In this document: positions 23,096-30,032 of the stretch, piece after piece
How positions within the stretch are numbered: the stretch's first letter is position 1
Layout: every line of letters starts with the position of its first letter
Made by a program: the position numbers and the translations under genes
Notes under the pieces: generated by a model
What the model saw: the letters and a program-made list of their open reading frames with translations, nothing else
What the model was told of the DNA's origin: nothing
Database searches by the model: none
Source of the DNA: an uncultured Brachyspira sp.
Lineage (GTDB): Bacteria > Spirochaetota > Brachyspiria > Brachyspirales > Brachyspiraceae
Assembly: GCF_934747485.1 (NCBI RefSeq)
Contig: NZ_CAKVGN010000037.1
Span: 1 to 30,032, forward strand
Reading direction: 5' to 3'
Length of the DNA stretch: 30,032 nucleotides

Positions 23096-25288
23096 ATGAT
23101 TAGCATTATTGAAAATGATAAAAAAAGAAAACTATTCTTTTTAAACACCATCTCATCATCTTTAGTATTAATGGTGCATGAGGACAATTATGTGTTTATG
23201 CCTTATTGGGGTGCAAAAATAGAGGCAAGCAGCATAGATTATATTATTGATGAAATTACTGAAGCTAATTATATGGCAGATACTGATAGCAGAAAAAAAT
23301 TCCAGCTTGAAGTAATACCTCAAATATATCCTTCCTACGGCTACACAGATTTAAAAGAACCCGCATTTCATTTTGTGCATAAAGACGGTTCAAGAATAAC
23401 AGACTTGCGTTATAAATCACATAACATATATAAAACTAAAAAGAAATTAGAAGGTCTTCCTACAGTATTATCAGATGAACATAGTGAAGTATTAGAATTA
23501 GTTTTATTTGATGAATTAAAAAAAATTGAAGTAGTAATTACTTTAGCTGTATTTGAAAAATATAATGCAATAACAAAATCAGTAAAAGTAATAAATAAAA
23601 ATGAAACAGATTCTTTATACATAGAAAAAATAATGTCAGCAAATATTGACCTTCAGGAATCAAATTTTGAATTGCTTCATTTAGCTGGTTCTTGGGGAAG
23701 AGAATGTCATATTAAGAGAAGAAGATTAGAGCAAGGAATGCAGTCTATAGGAAGTGCGAGAGGGGCATCAGGACATGGTCAGAATCCTTTTGCTGCTTTA
23801 ATATCTCCTAATACTGATGAAAATAATGGTGAAGTATATGCGATGAATTTTGTCTACAGCGGAAATTTTAAGGTAAGTGCTGAAGTGGATATGCATTTAA
23901 ATACTAGATTTCAAATAGGTATAAATGATTTTGATTTCGGCTGGACATTAATGCCTAATGAAGAGTTTCAAACTCCTGAAGCTGTGCTTGTATATACAAA
24001 CAAAGGTTTAGGCGATATGTCAAGAACTTTCCACAAACTTTATCAGGATTGCTTAATGTCAAGAAAATATGCTTATAAAGAGCGTCCTATTTTGATAAAC
24101 AGTTGGGAATCTAACTATTTTGATTTTAATAAAGAAAGTCTTTTAAAATTGGCTAAAGAGGCTAAAAGCATAGGAGCTGAGTTATTTGTATTAGATGATG
24201 GTTGGTTTGGAAAAAGAGATGATGATAAAAGTTCTTTGGGAGATTGGACACCTAATGAAAAAAAACTTGGCGGAAGTTTGTCTGCTTTGATAGATGATAT
24301 AAATAAAACTGGATTAAGTTTTGGATTATGGTTTGAACCTGAAATGGTATCTCCTGATAGTGATTTATTTAGAAAGCACCCAGAGTGGGCTATTCAAGTT
24401 AAAGGCAGAAAAATAGAGACTTCAAGATATCAGTATGTATTAGATTTAAGTAATCCTGAAGTATGCGATTATATAATAAACTTTATGACTGATATTTTAT
24501 CTAAAAATAATATTTCTTATGTTAAATGGGATATGAATAGAAATATTACAAATTTAGGTTCATCTTATCTTAAACCTGAAAAACAAAAAGAACAGGCTCA
24601 TAGATATATGTTAGGTCTTTATGGGGTATTAGAAAATATTGTTAATGCTTTTCCTAATGTATTATTTGAAAGCTGTGCAGGCGGCGGCGGAAGATGCGAT
24701 GCTGGTATGCTTTATTATATGCCTCAAGTTTGGACAAGTGATGATACTGATGCTATAGAAAGACTTGCTATACAATATGGAGCTTCTTTAATTTATCCTT
24801 CAATATCTTTGGCTTGTCATATTTCTGATATACCTAATCATCAAACACATAGAAAAGAAAGAATAGAAACAAGAGCAAATGTTGCTATGTGGGGCAATTT
24901 GGGATTAGAATTGAACTTAAATAAAATAAGCGAAGAAGACAGAAAAATTATATCAGAAAAATTGGAAGTTTATAAAAGTATAAGAAGCACTGTTCAGTTT
25001 GGAAGCCTTTACAGATTAAAAGGTTTAGATGCTAAAAATGAATATGCTTGGCTTCACAAGAGCATTGATGAAAAAACTATAGTTGTAAATTATGTTCAAA
25101 TAAATGTAATTCCTAATTTATTGACAAAGCGTTTGCGTTTACAGGCATTAGACTCTAAAGCTAAATATAAAGTAAATGATTCTGATAAAATCTACACTGG
25201 AGAAGAGTTAATGAATGTTGGGCTTGTGCTTGGAGAGATAGCAGAAGATGCTGTGGCTATTCAATGGATAATAAAAAAGATTGATTAA
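23096..25288 (+). CDS. GH36 alpha-galactosidase
   Basis: This 730-residue protein has the glycoside hydrolase 36 plan: an N-terminal beta-sandwich (about 1-330), a TIM barrel (about 330-650) and a C-terminal beta domain. Barrel motifs are ILINSWESNYFDF, ELFVLDDGWFGKRDDD, the nucleophile Asp479 in YVKWDMNRN, ESCAGGGGRCDAGM, and the acid/base Asp in WTSDDTDA (549/550). It cleaves alpha-1,6-galactosides such as melibiose and raffinose-family sugars. There is no signal peptide, so it acts in the cytoplasm and needs an importer; none is next to it. AGGAG lies upstream of the ATG at 23096, and an ATG-TAA mini-frame lies between them. It is a single-gene unit with a strong terminator. Confidence 0.93.
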   Translation: MISIIENDKKRKLFFLNTISSSLVLMVHEDNYVFMPYWGAKIEASSIDYIIDEITEANYMADTDSRKKFQLEVIPQIYPSYGYTDLKEPAFHFVHKDGSRITDLRYKSHNIYKTKKKLEGLPTVLSDEHSEVLELVLFDELKKIEVVITLAVFEKYNAITKSVKVINKNETDSLYIEKIMSANIDLQESNFELLHLAGSWGRECHIKRRRLEQGMQSIGSARGASGHGQNPFAALISPNTDENNGEVYAMNFVYSGNFKVSAEVDMHLNTRFQIGINDFDFGWTLMPNEEFQTPEAVLVYTNKGLGDMSRTFHKLYQDCLMSRKYAYKERPILINSWESNYFDFNKESLLKLAKEAKSIGAELFVLDDGWFGKRDDDKSSLGDWTPNEKKLGGSLSALIDDINKTGLSFGLWFEPEMVSPDSDLFRKHPEWAIQVKGRKIETSRYQYVLDLSNPEVCDYIINFMTDILSKNNISYVKWDMNRNITNLGSSYLKPEKQKEQAHRYMLGLYGVLENIVNAFPNVLFESCAGGGGRCDAGMLYYMPQVWTSDDTDAIERLAIQYGASLIYPSISLACHISDIPNHQTHRKERIETRANVAMWGNLGLELNLNKISEEDRKIISEKLEVYKSIRSTVQFGSLYRLKGLDAKNEYAWLHKSIDEKTIVVNYVQINVIPNLLTKRLRLQALDSKAKYKVNDSDKIYTGEELMNVGLVLGEIAEDAVAIQWIIKKID

Positions 25289-25307
25289 TTTTTATTGACA
25301 AAAAATA

Positions 25308-25380
25308 ATAGTATCAGGCAATTAACATAATATAATTAACATAATATAATTAACATAATACTACCTGATACTATTTTTTT
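25308..25380 (+). terminator. Terminator with a loop of tandem repeats
   Basis: ATAGTATCAGG (25308-25318) pairs perfectly with CCTGATACTAT (25364-25374), followed by a run of T. The 45-base loop is unusually long and consists mainly of the 14-base repeat. The rest of the gap to pstS (25381-25618) is AT-rich and has no gene; ATGATGTTT at 25446 is inverted at 25530-25538. Confidence 0.85.
25321..25360. repeat. 14-bp tandem repeat, nearly three copies
   Basis: ATTAACATAATATA occurs at 25321-25334 and 25335-25348, and as 12 of 14 bases at 25349-25360. The array sits inside the terminator loop. Confidence 0.9.
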
Positions 25381-25618
25381 GTTTGTGTTTTTTTGATTTG
25401 TTTCAATATAAAAATTTTTTTAATAAATAGTATTCTGTTCAAAAAATGATGTTTCAATAAATTTTAAAAAAATTTATAAACCCAATTATTAATAAAATTT
25501 TTTTATAAAAAATCTATTATTGTAAAATTAAACATCATAATTAATAAAACTCTTCATTAATATGTTATAAGTAATAAAAAATAATTTTGAAAAAATAAAA
25601 TAATTTTTCATTTATGTA

Positions 25619-25647
25619 TTGACATAATTTTTATTTTACTATATAAG
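25619..25647 (+). promoter_or_regulatory. pstS promoter with nearby TGTCAATT repeats
   Basis: TTGACA (25619-25624) and TATAAG (25642-25647) are 17 bases apart. TGTCAATT occurs downstream at 25653-25660 and 25683-25690, 30 bases apart, and its inverse ATTGACA overlaps the -35. These may be regulator sites for phosphate control, but no known Pho box is matched. Confidence 0.6.
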
Positions 25648-25717
25648 ACTTGTGTCAATTCAAGAGATACTGTTTTTGAATTTGTCAATTAAAACTATTT
25701 AGGAGTAAATCAATATT

Positions 25718-26524
25718 ATGAAAAAGATTTTGATTTTCTTAAGTCTCGTGAGCATGATCATGCTTACTTCTTGCGGAGGTGGCGCCTCTAGTTCTACTGA
25801 TATCGTTATAACAGGTTCTTCTTCAGTTTCACCGTTAATGTTCAAGTTAGCTGAAAAATTTGAAGAAGTTAATTCCAACTATACTGTAACAGTAGAAACA
25901 TCAGATTCAACTATTGGAGTTCAGGACACTATAAACGGCAACAACAATATAGGTATGGCTTCAAGAAATTTGAAAGAAGATGAGTTACCAAGTTTAGATG
26001 CTTATTTATTGTGTCAAGATGGTATAGTAGTCATCGCTAACAAAGATTCTGACATTGCTCAGATAAGCGAAGAAGAATTATATAATCTTTACATGAACAA
26101 TACTGCTATAGGAAGTGTAACTAAATCTATTTCAAGAGAAGATGGTTCTGGTACAAGAAGTGCTTTTACAGACTTAACTTCTATCGGAAAAGAAAATCCA
26201 TTACCTGCAACTGTTGAAATATTAGATGGAACAGGAAAGGTTAAAACATCAGTAATGAGTGATGCTTCAAAAATTGGATATATTTCTTTGGGTTCTATTG
26301 ATGATACAATAAAGCCTTTAGCATATAAAGCAAAAGGTCAAAATGAATATGTTCAAGCATCAGTAGAAAATATTAAAAGTGATGCCTACAAGCTATACCG
26401 TCCTTTCTACATATTCACTAAAAAGGGTGTAGAACTCGATGAAGGAACTAAGGCTTTCTTAGATTTCATTAATAGTGAAGCAGGGAAAACGGTCATAAAC
26501 GAAAATGGCTATGTAGCTAACTAA
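25718..26524 (+). CDS. pstS: Phosphate-binding lipoprotein PstS
   Basis: This 268-residue protein is the periplasmic phosphate receptor of the Pst ABC importer. The signal ends MLTSC, with lipidated Cys19. Phosphate-site motifs are present: ITGSSSVSPLM at about 31-41, the GMASRNLKEDE region, and SREDGSGTRSAF near 143-154. It is short compared with E. coli PstS (about 346) but normal for the lipoprotein type of Gram-positives and spirochaetes. AGGAG lies 12 bases before the ATG, a rather long spacing. It heads pstS - pstCA - pstB - phoU; a hairpin after it should leave more pstS than permease message. Confidence 0.93.
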   Translation: MKKILIFLSLVSMIMLTSCGGGASSSTDIVITGSSSVSPLMFKLAEKFEEVNSNYTVTVETSDSTIGVQDTINGNNNIGMASRNLKEDELPSLDAYLLCQDGIVVIANKDSDIAQISEEELYNLYMNNTAIGSVTKSISREDGSGTRSAFTDLTSIGKENPLPATVEILDGTGKVKTSVMSDASKIGYISLGSIDDTIKPLAYKAKGQNEYVQASVENIKSDAYKLYRPFYIFTKKGVELDEGTKAFLDFINSEAGKTVINENGYVAN

Positions 26525-26536
26525 TTTGAAATGAAT

Positions 26537-26577
26537 AAGTCGATGTACAATATTTTTTGTATATCGGCTTTTTTTAT
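26537..26577 (+). terminator. Leaky terminator between pstS and pstCA
   Basis: AAGTCGAT-G-TACAA pairs with TTGTA-T-ATCGGCTT across a 6-base loop, followed by seven T. It lies 13 bases after pstS inside the operon. Partial termination here would give excess binding protein, as is common for ABC importers. Confidence 0.75.
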
Positions 26578-26605
26578 TTCTAAGTAATTTTTAAGGACAT
26601 TTATT

Positions 26606-28396
26606 TTGAGTAAGAATATTAATAAATATAAGTTTAATGAAATAATAGATAATATAATGAGATATATATTTTTTATATGTTCTATATTTTCAGTTATAGT
26701 TGTATTTTCAATATGTATTTTTATATTTATCTATAGTGTGCCAATATTTAAAGAGGTTGGATTTTTTCAATTTGTTTTTGGAATGAATTGGTCTCCTTCA
26801 ACAAAGGATTTTGGAATATTGCCGATGATTGTAGGCTCTCTATATATCACGATTCTTTCAGTATTTCTTGGGGGAGGATTTGGTTTTTTTACAGCGGTTT
26901 ATATATCAATGTTTGCTCCAAAAAATATAAGAGTAATATTATCTCAGGTAATAGATTTGCTTGCGGGAATTCCATCTATAGTTTATGGATTCTTTGGAAT
27001 GGTAGTATTAGTGCCTTTTCTAAAAAACTTCTCTCCTAATGATGTAGGTGAGGGGGTATTAGCTAGTTCTATAATACTTGCTATAATGATACTTCCTACT
27101 ATAACGTCAATTACAAGATACAATTTGGAAGCAGTTTACAAATACTATTATGATGGTGCAAGGGCTTTGGGTAATACTCATTCACAAGCTATTTTTGGTG
27201 TTATAGTAAAGGCTGCAAAGTCGGGAATATTTTCTGCTATAGTGCTTGGCATGGGGAGAGCTATTGGTGAGACTATGGCTGTTATGATGGTGGCAGGTAA
27301 TGCTCCTTTTATACCTAAAGATTTATTCTCATATTTTAGAACTATGACTATTAATATAGCATTAGAGATGGGTTATGCAACGGGCAATCATAGGTCAGCA
27401 TTAATTGCAACTGCTTTTGTGCTGCTCATATTTATACTTATAATCAATATAGTACTTTCTATTCTAAAAAGAAATAATTTGTATTTTTCATTTTCTTTTT
27501 CTAATCTTTTTAGAAAAAACAAAGAGCTTAAAACAAATATAAATGATTTTTCTTTTAAGAAGTTTGACATGAAAATGAATACAGTGAAAGCTACTATTTT
27601 AGAATATATTTCTGTGTTTGCTTCTATTGTATCTACACTGCTTTTAGTTTTTATAGTATTATTTATACTTATTAGAGGACTTCCTCATATAACATTAAAT
27701 TTACTATTTGGTGAAAGCAACAATTCTCAAATGACGCTTTTGCCTGCAATAGTTTCTACTTCTATGATGCTTTTTATGTCTTTAATAATAGCAATTCCAT
27801 TAGGAGTATTTGCTGCTATTTATTTAACAGAATATTCAAAAGCAAAAAGTCAGTTAATATCTATAATAAGAATATTTACAGACAGTTTATCAGGAATACC
27901 TTCAATAGTGTTTGGGCTTTTTGGTATGTTGGTGTTTGCTAATCTTTTTGGTATGGGAAGAAGCATATTAGCGGGTTCTCTCACATTGGTGTTAATAATA
28001 CTTCCTTCTATAATAAGACAAACAGAAGAGACATTACTATCAATACCTTCAAGTTTAAGAGAGGGTAGTTTAGCATTAGGAGCTTCAAAGGTGAGAACAA
28101 TATTTAAGATAGTTTTGCCTTGCGGTTTCTCTGGAATAATGACTTCTGTTATTTTGAGTATTGGTAGAATTGTGGGAGAGAGTGCTGCTTTAATATATAC
28201 TGCCGGTGCTGTTAGATATATGCCTAAGGGTTATTTTAGTGCTGGAAGTTCTTTTTCTGTTATGATGTGGATGTTTTCAAGCGAGGGGCTTTACATTAAT
28301 CAAACATTCGCTACTGCAAGTATTTTGCTTATAATGGTTATACTTCTTAATGCTTCATTATTTTTAGTGAACACAAAATTAAAAAAAGATTATTAA
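26606..28396 (+). CDS. pstCA: Fused phosphate permease PstC-PstA
   Basis: This 596-residue protein joins both Pst membrane subunits in one chain. Residues about 1-290 are PstC (GFFQFVFGMNWSP, SVFLGGGFGFFTAVYIS, ARALGNTHSQAIFGVIVKAA, GMGRAIGETMAVMMVAGN). Residues about 315-596 are PstA (LPAIVSTSMMLF, GVFAAIYLTEYSK, SLALGASKVRTIFKIVLP, SIGRIVGESAALIYTAG). Each half has about six helices and an ATPase-coupling loop (EAA-type: GARALG and GSLALG). A charged linker of about 25 residues joins them. No stop or frameshift is present between the halves. Translation starts at TTG 26606, with AAGGA eight bases upstream and no competing ATG. PstC and PstA are usually separate proteins. Confidence 0.92.
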   Translation: MSKNINKYKFNEIIDNIMRYIFFICSIFSVIVVFSICIFIFIYSVPIFKEVGFFQFVFGMNWSPSTKDFGILPMIVGSLYITILSVFLGGGFGFFTAVYISMFAPKNIRVILSQVIDLLAGIPSIVYGFFGMVVLVPFLKNFSPNDVGEGVLASSIILAIMILPTITSITRYNLEAVYKYYYDGARALGNTHSQAIFGVIVKAAKSGIFSAIVLGMGRAIGETMAVMMVAGNAPFIPKDLFSYFRTMTINIALEMGYATGNHRSALIATAFVLLIFILIINIVLSILKRNNLYFSFSFSNLFRKNKELKTNINDFSFKKFDMKMNTVKATILEYISVFASIVSTLLLVFIVLFILIRGLPHITLNLLFGESNNSQMTLLPAIVSTSMMLFMSLIIAIPLGVFAAIYLTEYSKAKSQLISIIRIFTDSLSGIPSIVFGLFGMLVFANLFGMGRSILAGSLTLVLIILPSIIRQTEETLLSIPSSLREGSLALGASKVRTIFKIVLPCGFSGIMTSVILSIGRIVGESAALIYTAGAVRYMPKGYFSAGSSFSVMMWMFSSEGLYINQTFATASILLIMVILLNASLFLVNTKLKKDY

Positions 28397-28418
28397 ATTC
28401 TAAGGGGATTGAATATAT

Positions 28419-29216
28419 ATGGCTAATGAATTAAATAATGTGGTAAACTTTGATTTTAATACTGATATAGCTATTAAGGTTAGAGATTTAGATTTATATT
28501 ATGAATCTTTTCAAGCTTTAAAAAATATAAATATTGATATAAACAAAAATAGCGTAACGGCTTTTATAGGTCCTTCTGGCTGCGGAAAATCTACTCTTTT
28601 AAAAACATTTAATAGAATGAATGATTTAATTCCAAACTGCAAAATAGAAGGGGATATAGAAATAGCCGGAGTTAATATATATAATAAAAATGTTAATGTA
28701 TCGTATTTGAGAAAAAATGTTGGAATGGTTTTTCAGAAATCTAATCTTTTTGCTATGAGTGTTTATGATAATATTGCTTATGGACCAAGGACTTTTGGAA
28801 TAAAAAAGAAATCAGAGTTAGATGAGATTGTGGAATATAGTTTAACAAAGGCTGCTATTTGGGACGACATAAAAGATAGGCTTAATAAAAATGCTTTAGG
28901 GCTTTCCGGAGGTCAGCAGCAGAGATTATGCATTGCAAGAGCTTTATCGGTTAATCCTAAAATACTTCTTATGGACGAGCCTACAAGTGCATTAGACCCA
29001 ATAAGCACTGGTAAAATAGAAGACCTTGTTGATGAGCTTAAAAATGAATATACTATAGTAATAGTTACTCATAATATGCAGCAGGCTATGAGGGTATCTG
29101 ATAAGACAGCTTTCTTTTTGTTTGGCGAGATTATAGAATATAGAGAGACTGAAGAGATATTCTCTAAGCCTCAAGACCAAAGAACAGAGAGATACATCAC
29201 AGGAAGATTTGGTTAA
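28419..29216 (+). CDS. pstB: Phosphate import ATPase PstB
   Basis: This 265-residue protein is the ATPase of the Pst importer. Walker A GPSGCGKST is at 51-59, the Q-loop in MVFQKSNLF, signature LSGGQQQR at 162-169, Walker B ILLMDEP at 182-188, and the switch His in IVTHNM. PstB-specific traits are FNRMNDLIP after Walker A, the DNIAYGPR segment, and the closing TERYITGRFG. AAGGGGA precedes the ATG, 22 bases after pstCA. It binds the coupling loops of the PstCA chain on the inner membrane face, probably as a dimer. Confidence 0.97.
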   Translation: MANELNNVVNFDFNTDIAIKVRDLDLYYESFQALKNINIDINKNSVTAFIGPSGCGKSTLLKTFNRMNDLIPNCKIEGDIEIAGVNIYNKNVNVSYLRKNVGMVFQKSNLFAMSVYDNIAYGPRTFGIKKKSELDEIVEYSLTKAAIWDDIKDRLNKNALGLSGGQQQRLCIARALSVNPKILLMDEPTSALDPISTGKIEDLVDELKNEYTIVIVTHNMQQAMRVSDKTAFFLFGEIIEYRETEEIFSKPQDQRTERYITGRFG

Positions 29217-29258
29217 TTTTATAGTTTATTATTTTTTAATAAAAAAATGGAGTAAAAA

Positions 29259-29903
29259 ATGAAAAAATTTGAAGAAGAATTAAATAAATTAACAGAATAT
29301 GTTGTTGAAGCAGGCGACATGATAATAGAGGCTTTAAGAAACTCTACAAAAGCTTTAACAAATGGAGATATTGAATTAGCAAATCAGGTTATAGAAAATG
29401 ATAGAAATATAAATAGAATATCTTACAGAATAGAAAGCTCATCATTAAAAATGCTTTTATTAGAGCACCCAGTGGCAACCGATTTAAGAATAGTTTCATC
29501 TGCATTAAAGATAGCTACAGATTTAGAGAGAATAGGGGATCAGGCTAAGGATATATGCGATTTGCTTAGATTTTTATTAGAAGGAAACGTGTATAAAAAT
29601 AATATTGAAACTATAATAGAGATGTCTAATATTATTGATGAGATGATTAATAATTGTCTTAAGGCATTTAAAGAGAAAAATGGAGAATTATCTAAGAGTG
29701 TTATAGAGCGAGATGATTATGTGGATAAATTATTCTACAAGATGCGTGATGCTATGGTTAATTTAATAAAGAGCAGCACTGAGAATGCTGATCAGGCTAT
29801 ATATTTGATGATGATAGCTAAGTATTTTGAGAAGATGGGAGACCATGCTGAAAATATAGCCAAGTGGGTTTATTATTACAGCACAGGAGACAGAGTTAAG
29901 TAA
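29259..29903 (+). CDS. phoU: Phosphate signalling protein PhoU
   Basis: This 214-residue all-helical protein has the two PhoU three-helix repeats. Each carries the metal-binding pattern: DLERIGDQAKDI at about 88-99 and YFEKMGDHAENI at about 189-200. PhoU binds the Pst transporter and restrains uptake and phosphate signalling when phosphate is ample. GGAG lies upstream of the ATG, 42 bases after pstB, and a strong terminator closes the operon. No PhoR/PhoB-type two-component genes follow within the window. Confidence 0.96.
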   Translation: MKKFEEELNKLTEYVVEAGDMIIEALRNSTKALTNGDIELANQVIENDRNINRISYRIESSSLKMLLLEHPVATDLRIVSSALKIATDLERIGDQAKDICDLLRFLLEGNVYKNNIETIIEMSNIIDEMINNCLKAFKEKNGELSKSVIERDDYVDKLFYKMRDAMVNLIKSSTENADQAIYLMMIAKYFEKMGDHAENIAKWVYYYSTGDRVK

Positions 29904-29931
29904 TATAATTATATTTTAAGTGATAGTTGAG

Positions 29932-29961
29932 AAAAAAGGTATATGCATATATACCTTTTTT
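29932..29961 (+). terminator. Intrinsic terminator of the pst operon
   Basis: AAAAAAGGTATAT (29932-29944) pairs perfectly with ATATACCTTTTTT (29949-29961) across GCAT. The A-tract makes it suitable for both strands. The last 70 bases of the window hold nothing I can identify. Confidence 0.92.
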
Positions 29962-30032
29962 GTTTAGGAGCCATAGATATTGCACGTTTTTTAGTTAAAA
30001 TAAAGTAGGTATTCCTTATAATATAAATAGCT

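Noticed and set aside
25381..25618. Possible small RNA or gene in the gap before pstS (ATGATGTTT inverted 75 bases later)
   Set aside because: The arms are short and far apart in very AT-rich DNA, and no promoter-terminator pair could be matched to them.

Overview
The window is strongly AT-rich with poly-A/T-rich spacers, clear AAGGAG-type ribosome binding sites, spirochaete-like lipobox lipoproteins and a metabolism suited to an anaerobic or microaerophilic gut bacterium. It looks most like the spirochaete Brachyspira. That assignment is inferred from composition and gene style, not from a search.

Layout. 1-1161: a (ATCA)20 tetranucleotide tract that runs off the left edge, just upstream of a SAM-dependent methyltransferase. 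1445-2776 (-): an orphan sugar-type ABC solute-binding lipoprotein. 3240-9056 (-): a double-length UvrA made of two full UvrA copies in tandem. 9150-9498: a large imperfect inverted-repeat element. 9570-13752: an Fe-S/FMN/FAD old-yellow-enzyme reductase and an OFA-type MFS transporter, divergent from a PadR regulator, with a PadR-type operator (ATGT-N8-ACAT) over the transporter's -35 box. 13882-15876: a membrane-anchored TPR protein with a degenerate Mrr-like domain, then RlmE/FtsJ. 15914-16429 (-): a flavodoxin. 16596-19022: an arsenic operon (ArsR, ACR3, ArsP-like permease) with a consensus promoter buried in ArsR-type half-sites. 19293-20240: a TIM-barrel protein of unknown function.

20379-21065 is the most interesting part. 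Two adjacent small thioredoxin-fold genes are each interrupted early by one in-frame TGA in the same context (GGC TGA GG). Each has a good ribosome binding site upstream of the TGA and a hairpin just after it. I read them as a pair of selenocysteine proteins. Gene calling that treats every TGA as a stop truncates the first and loses the second. The second keeps a thioredoxin-like CxxC; its neighbour has lost both of those cysteines but keeps the Sec and gains a Cys beside it. The family, as I remember it, often travels with arsenic and ArsP-like permease genes, which fits the operon upstream.

21351-22802: a small-subunit haem catalase with a 7-1-7 PerR/Fur-like palindrome at its promoter. 23096-25288: a cytoplasmic GH36 alpha-galactosidase. 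25718-29903: a phosphate-uptake operon pstS - pstCA - pstB - phoU, in which PstC and PstA are fused into one 596-residue permease and a hairpin separates pstS from the rest. Most units end in clear intrinsic terminators. No tRNA, rRNA, CRISPR array or transposase was seen.
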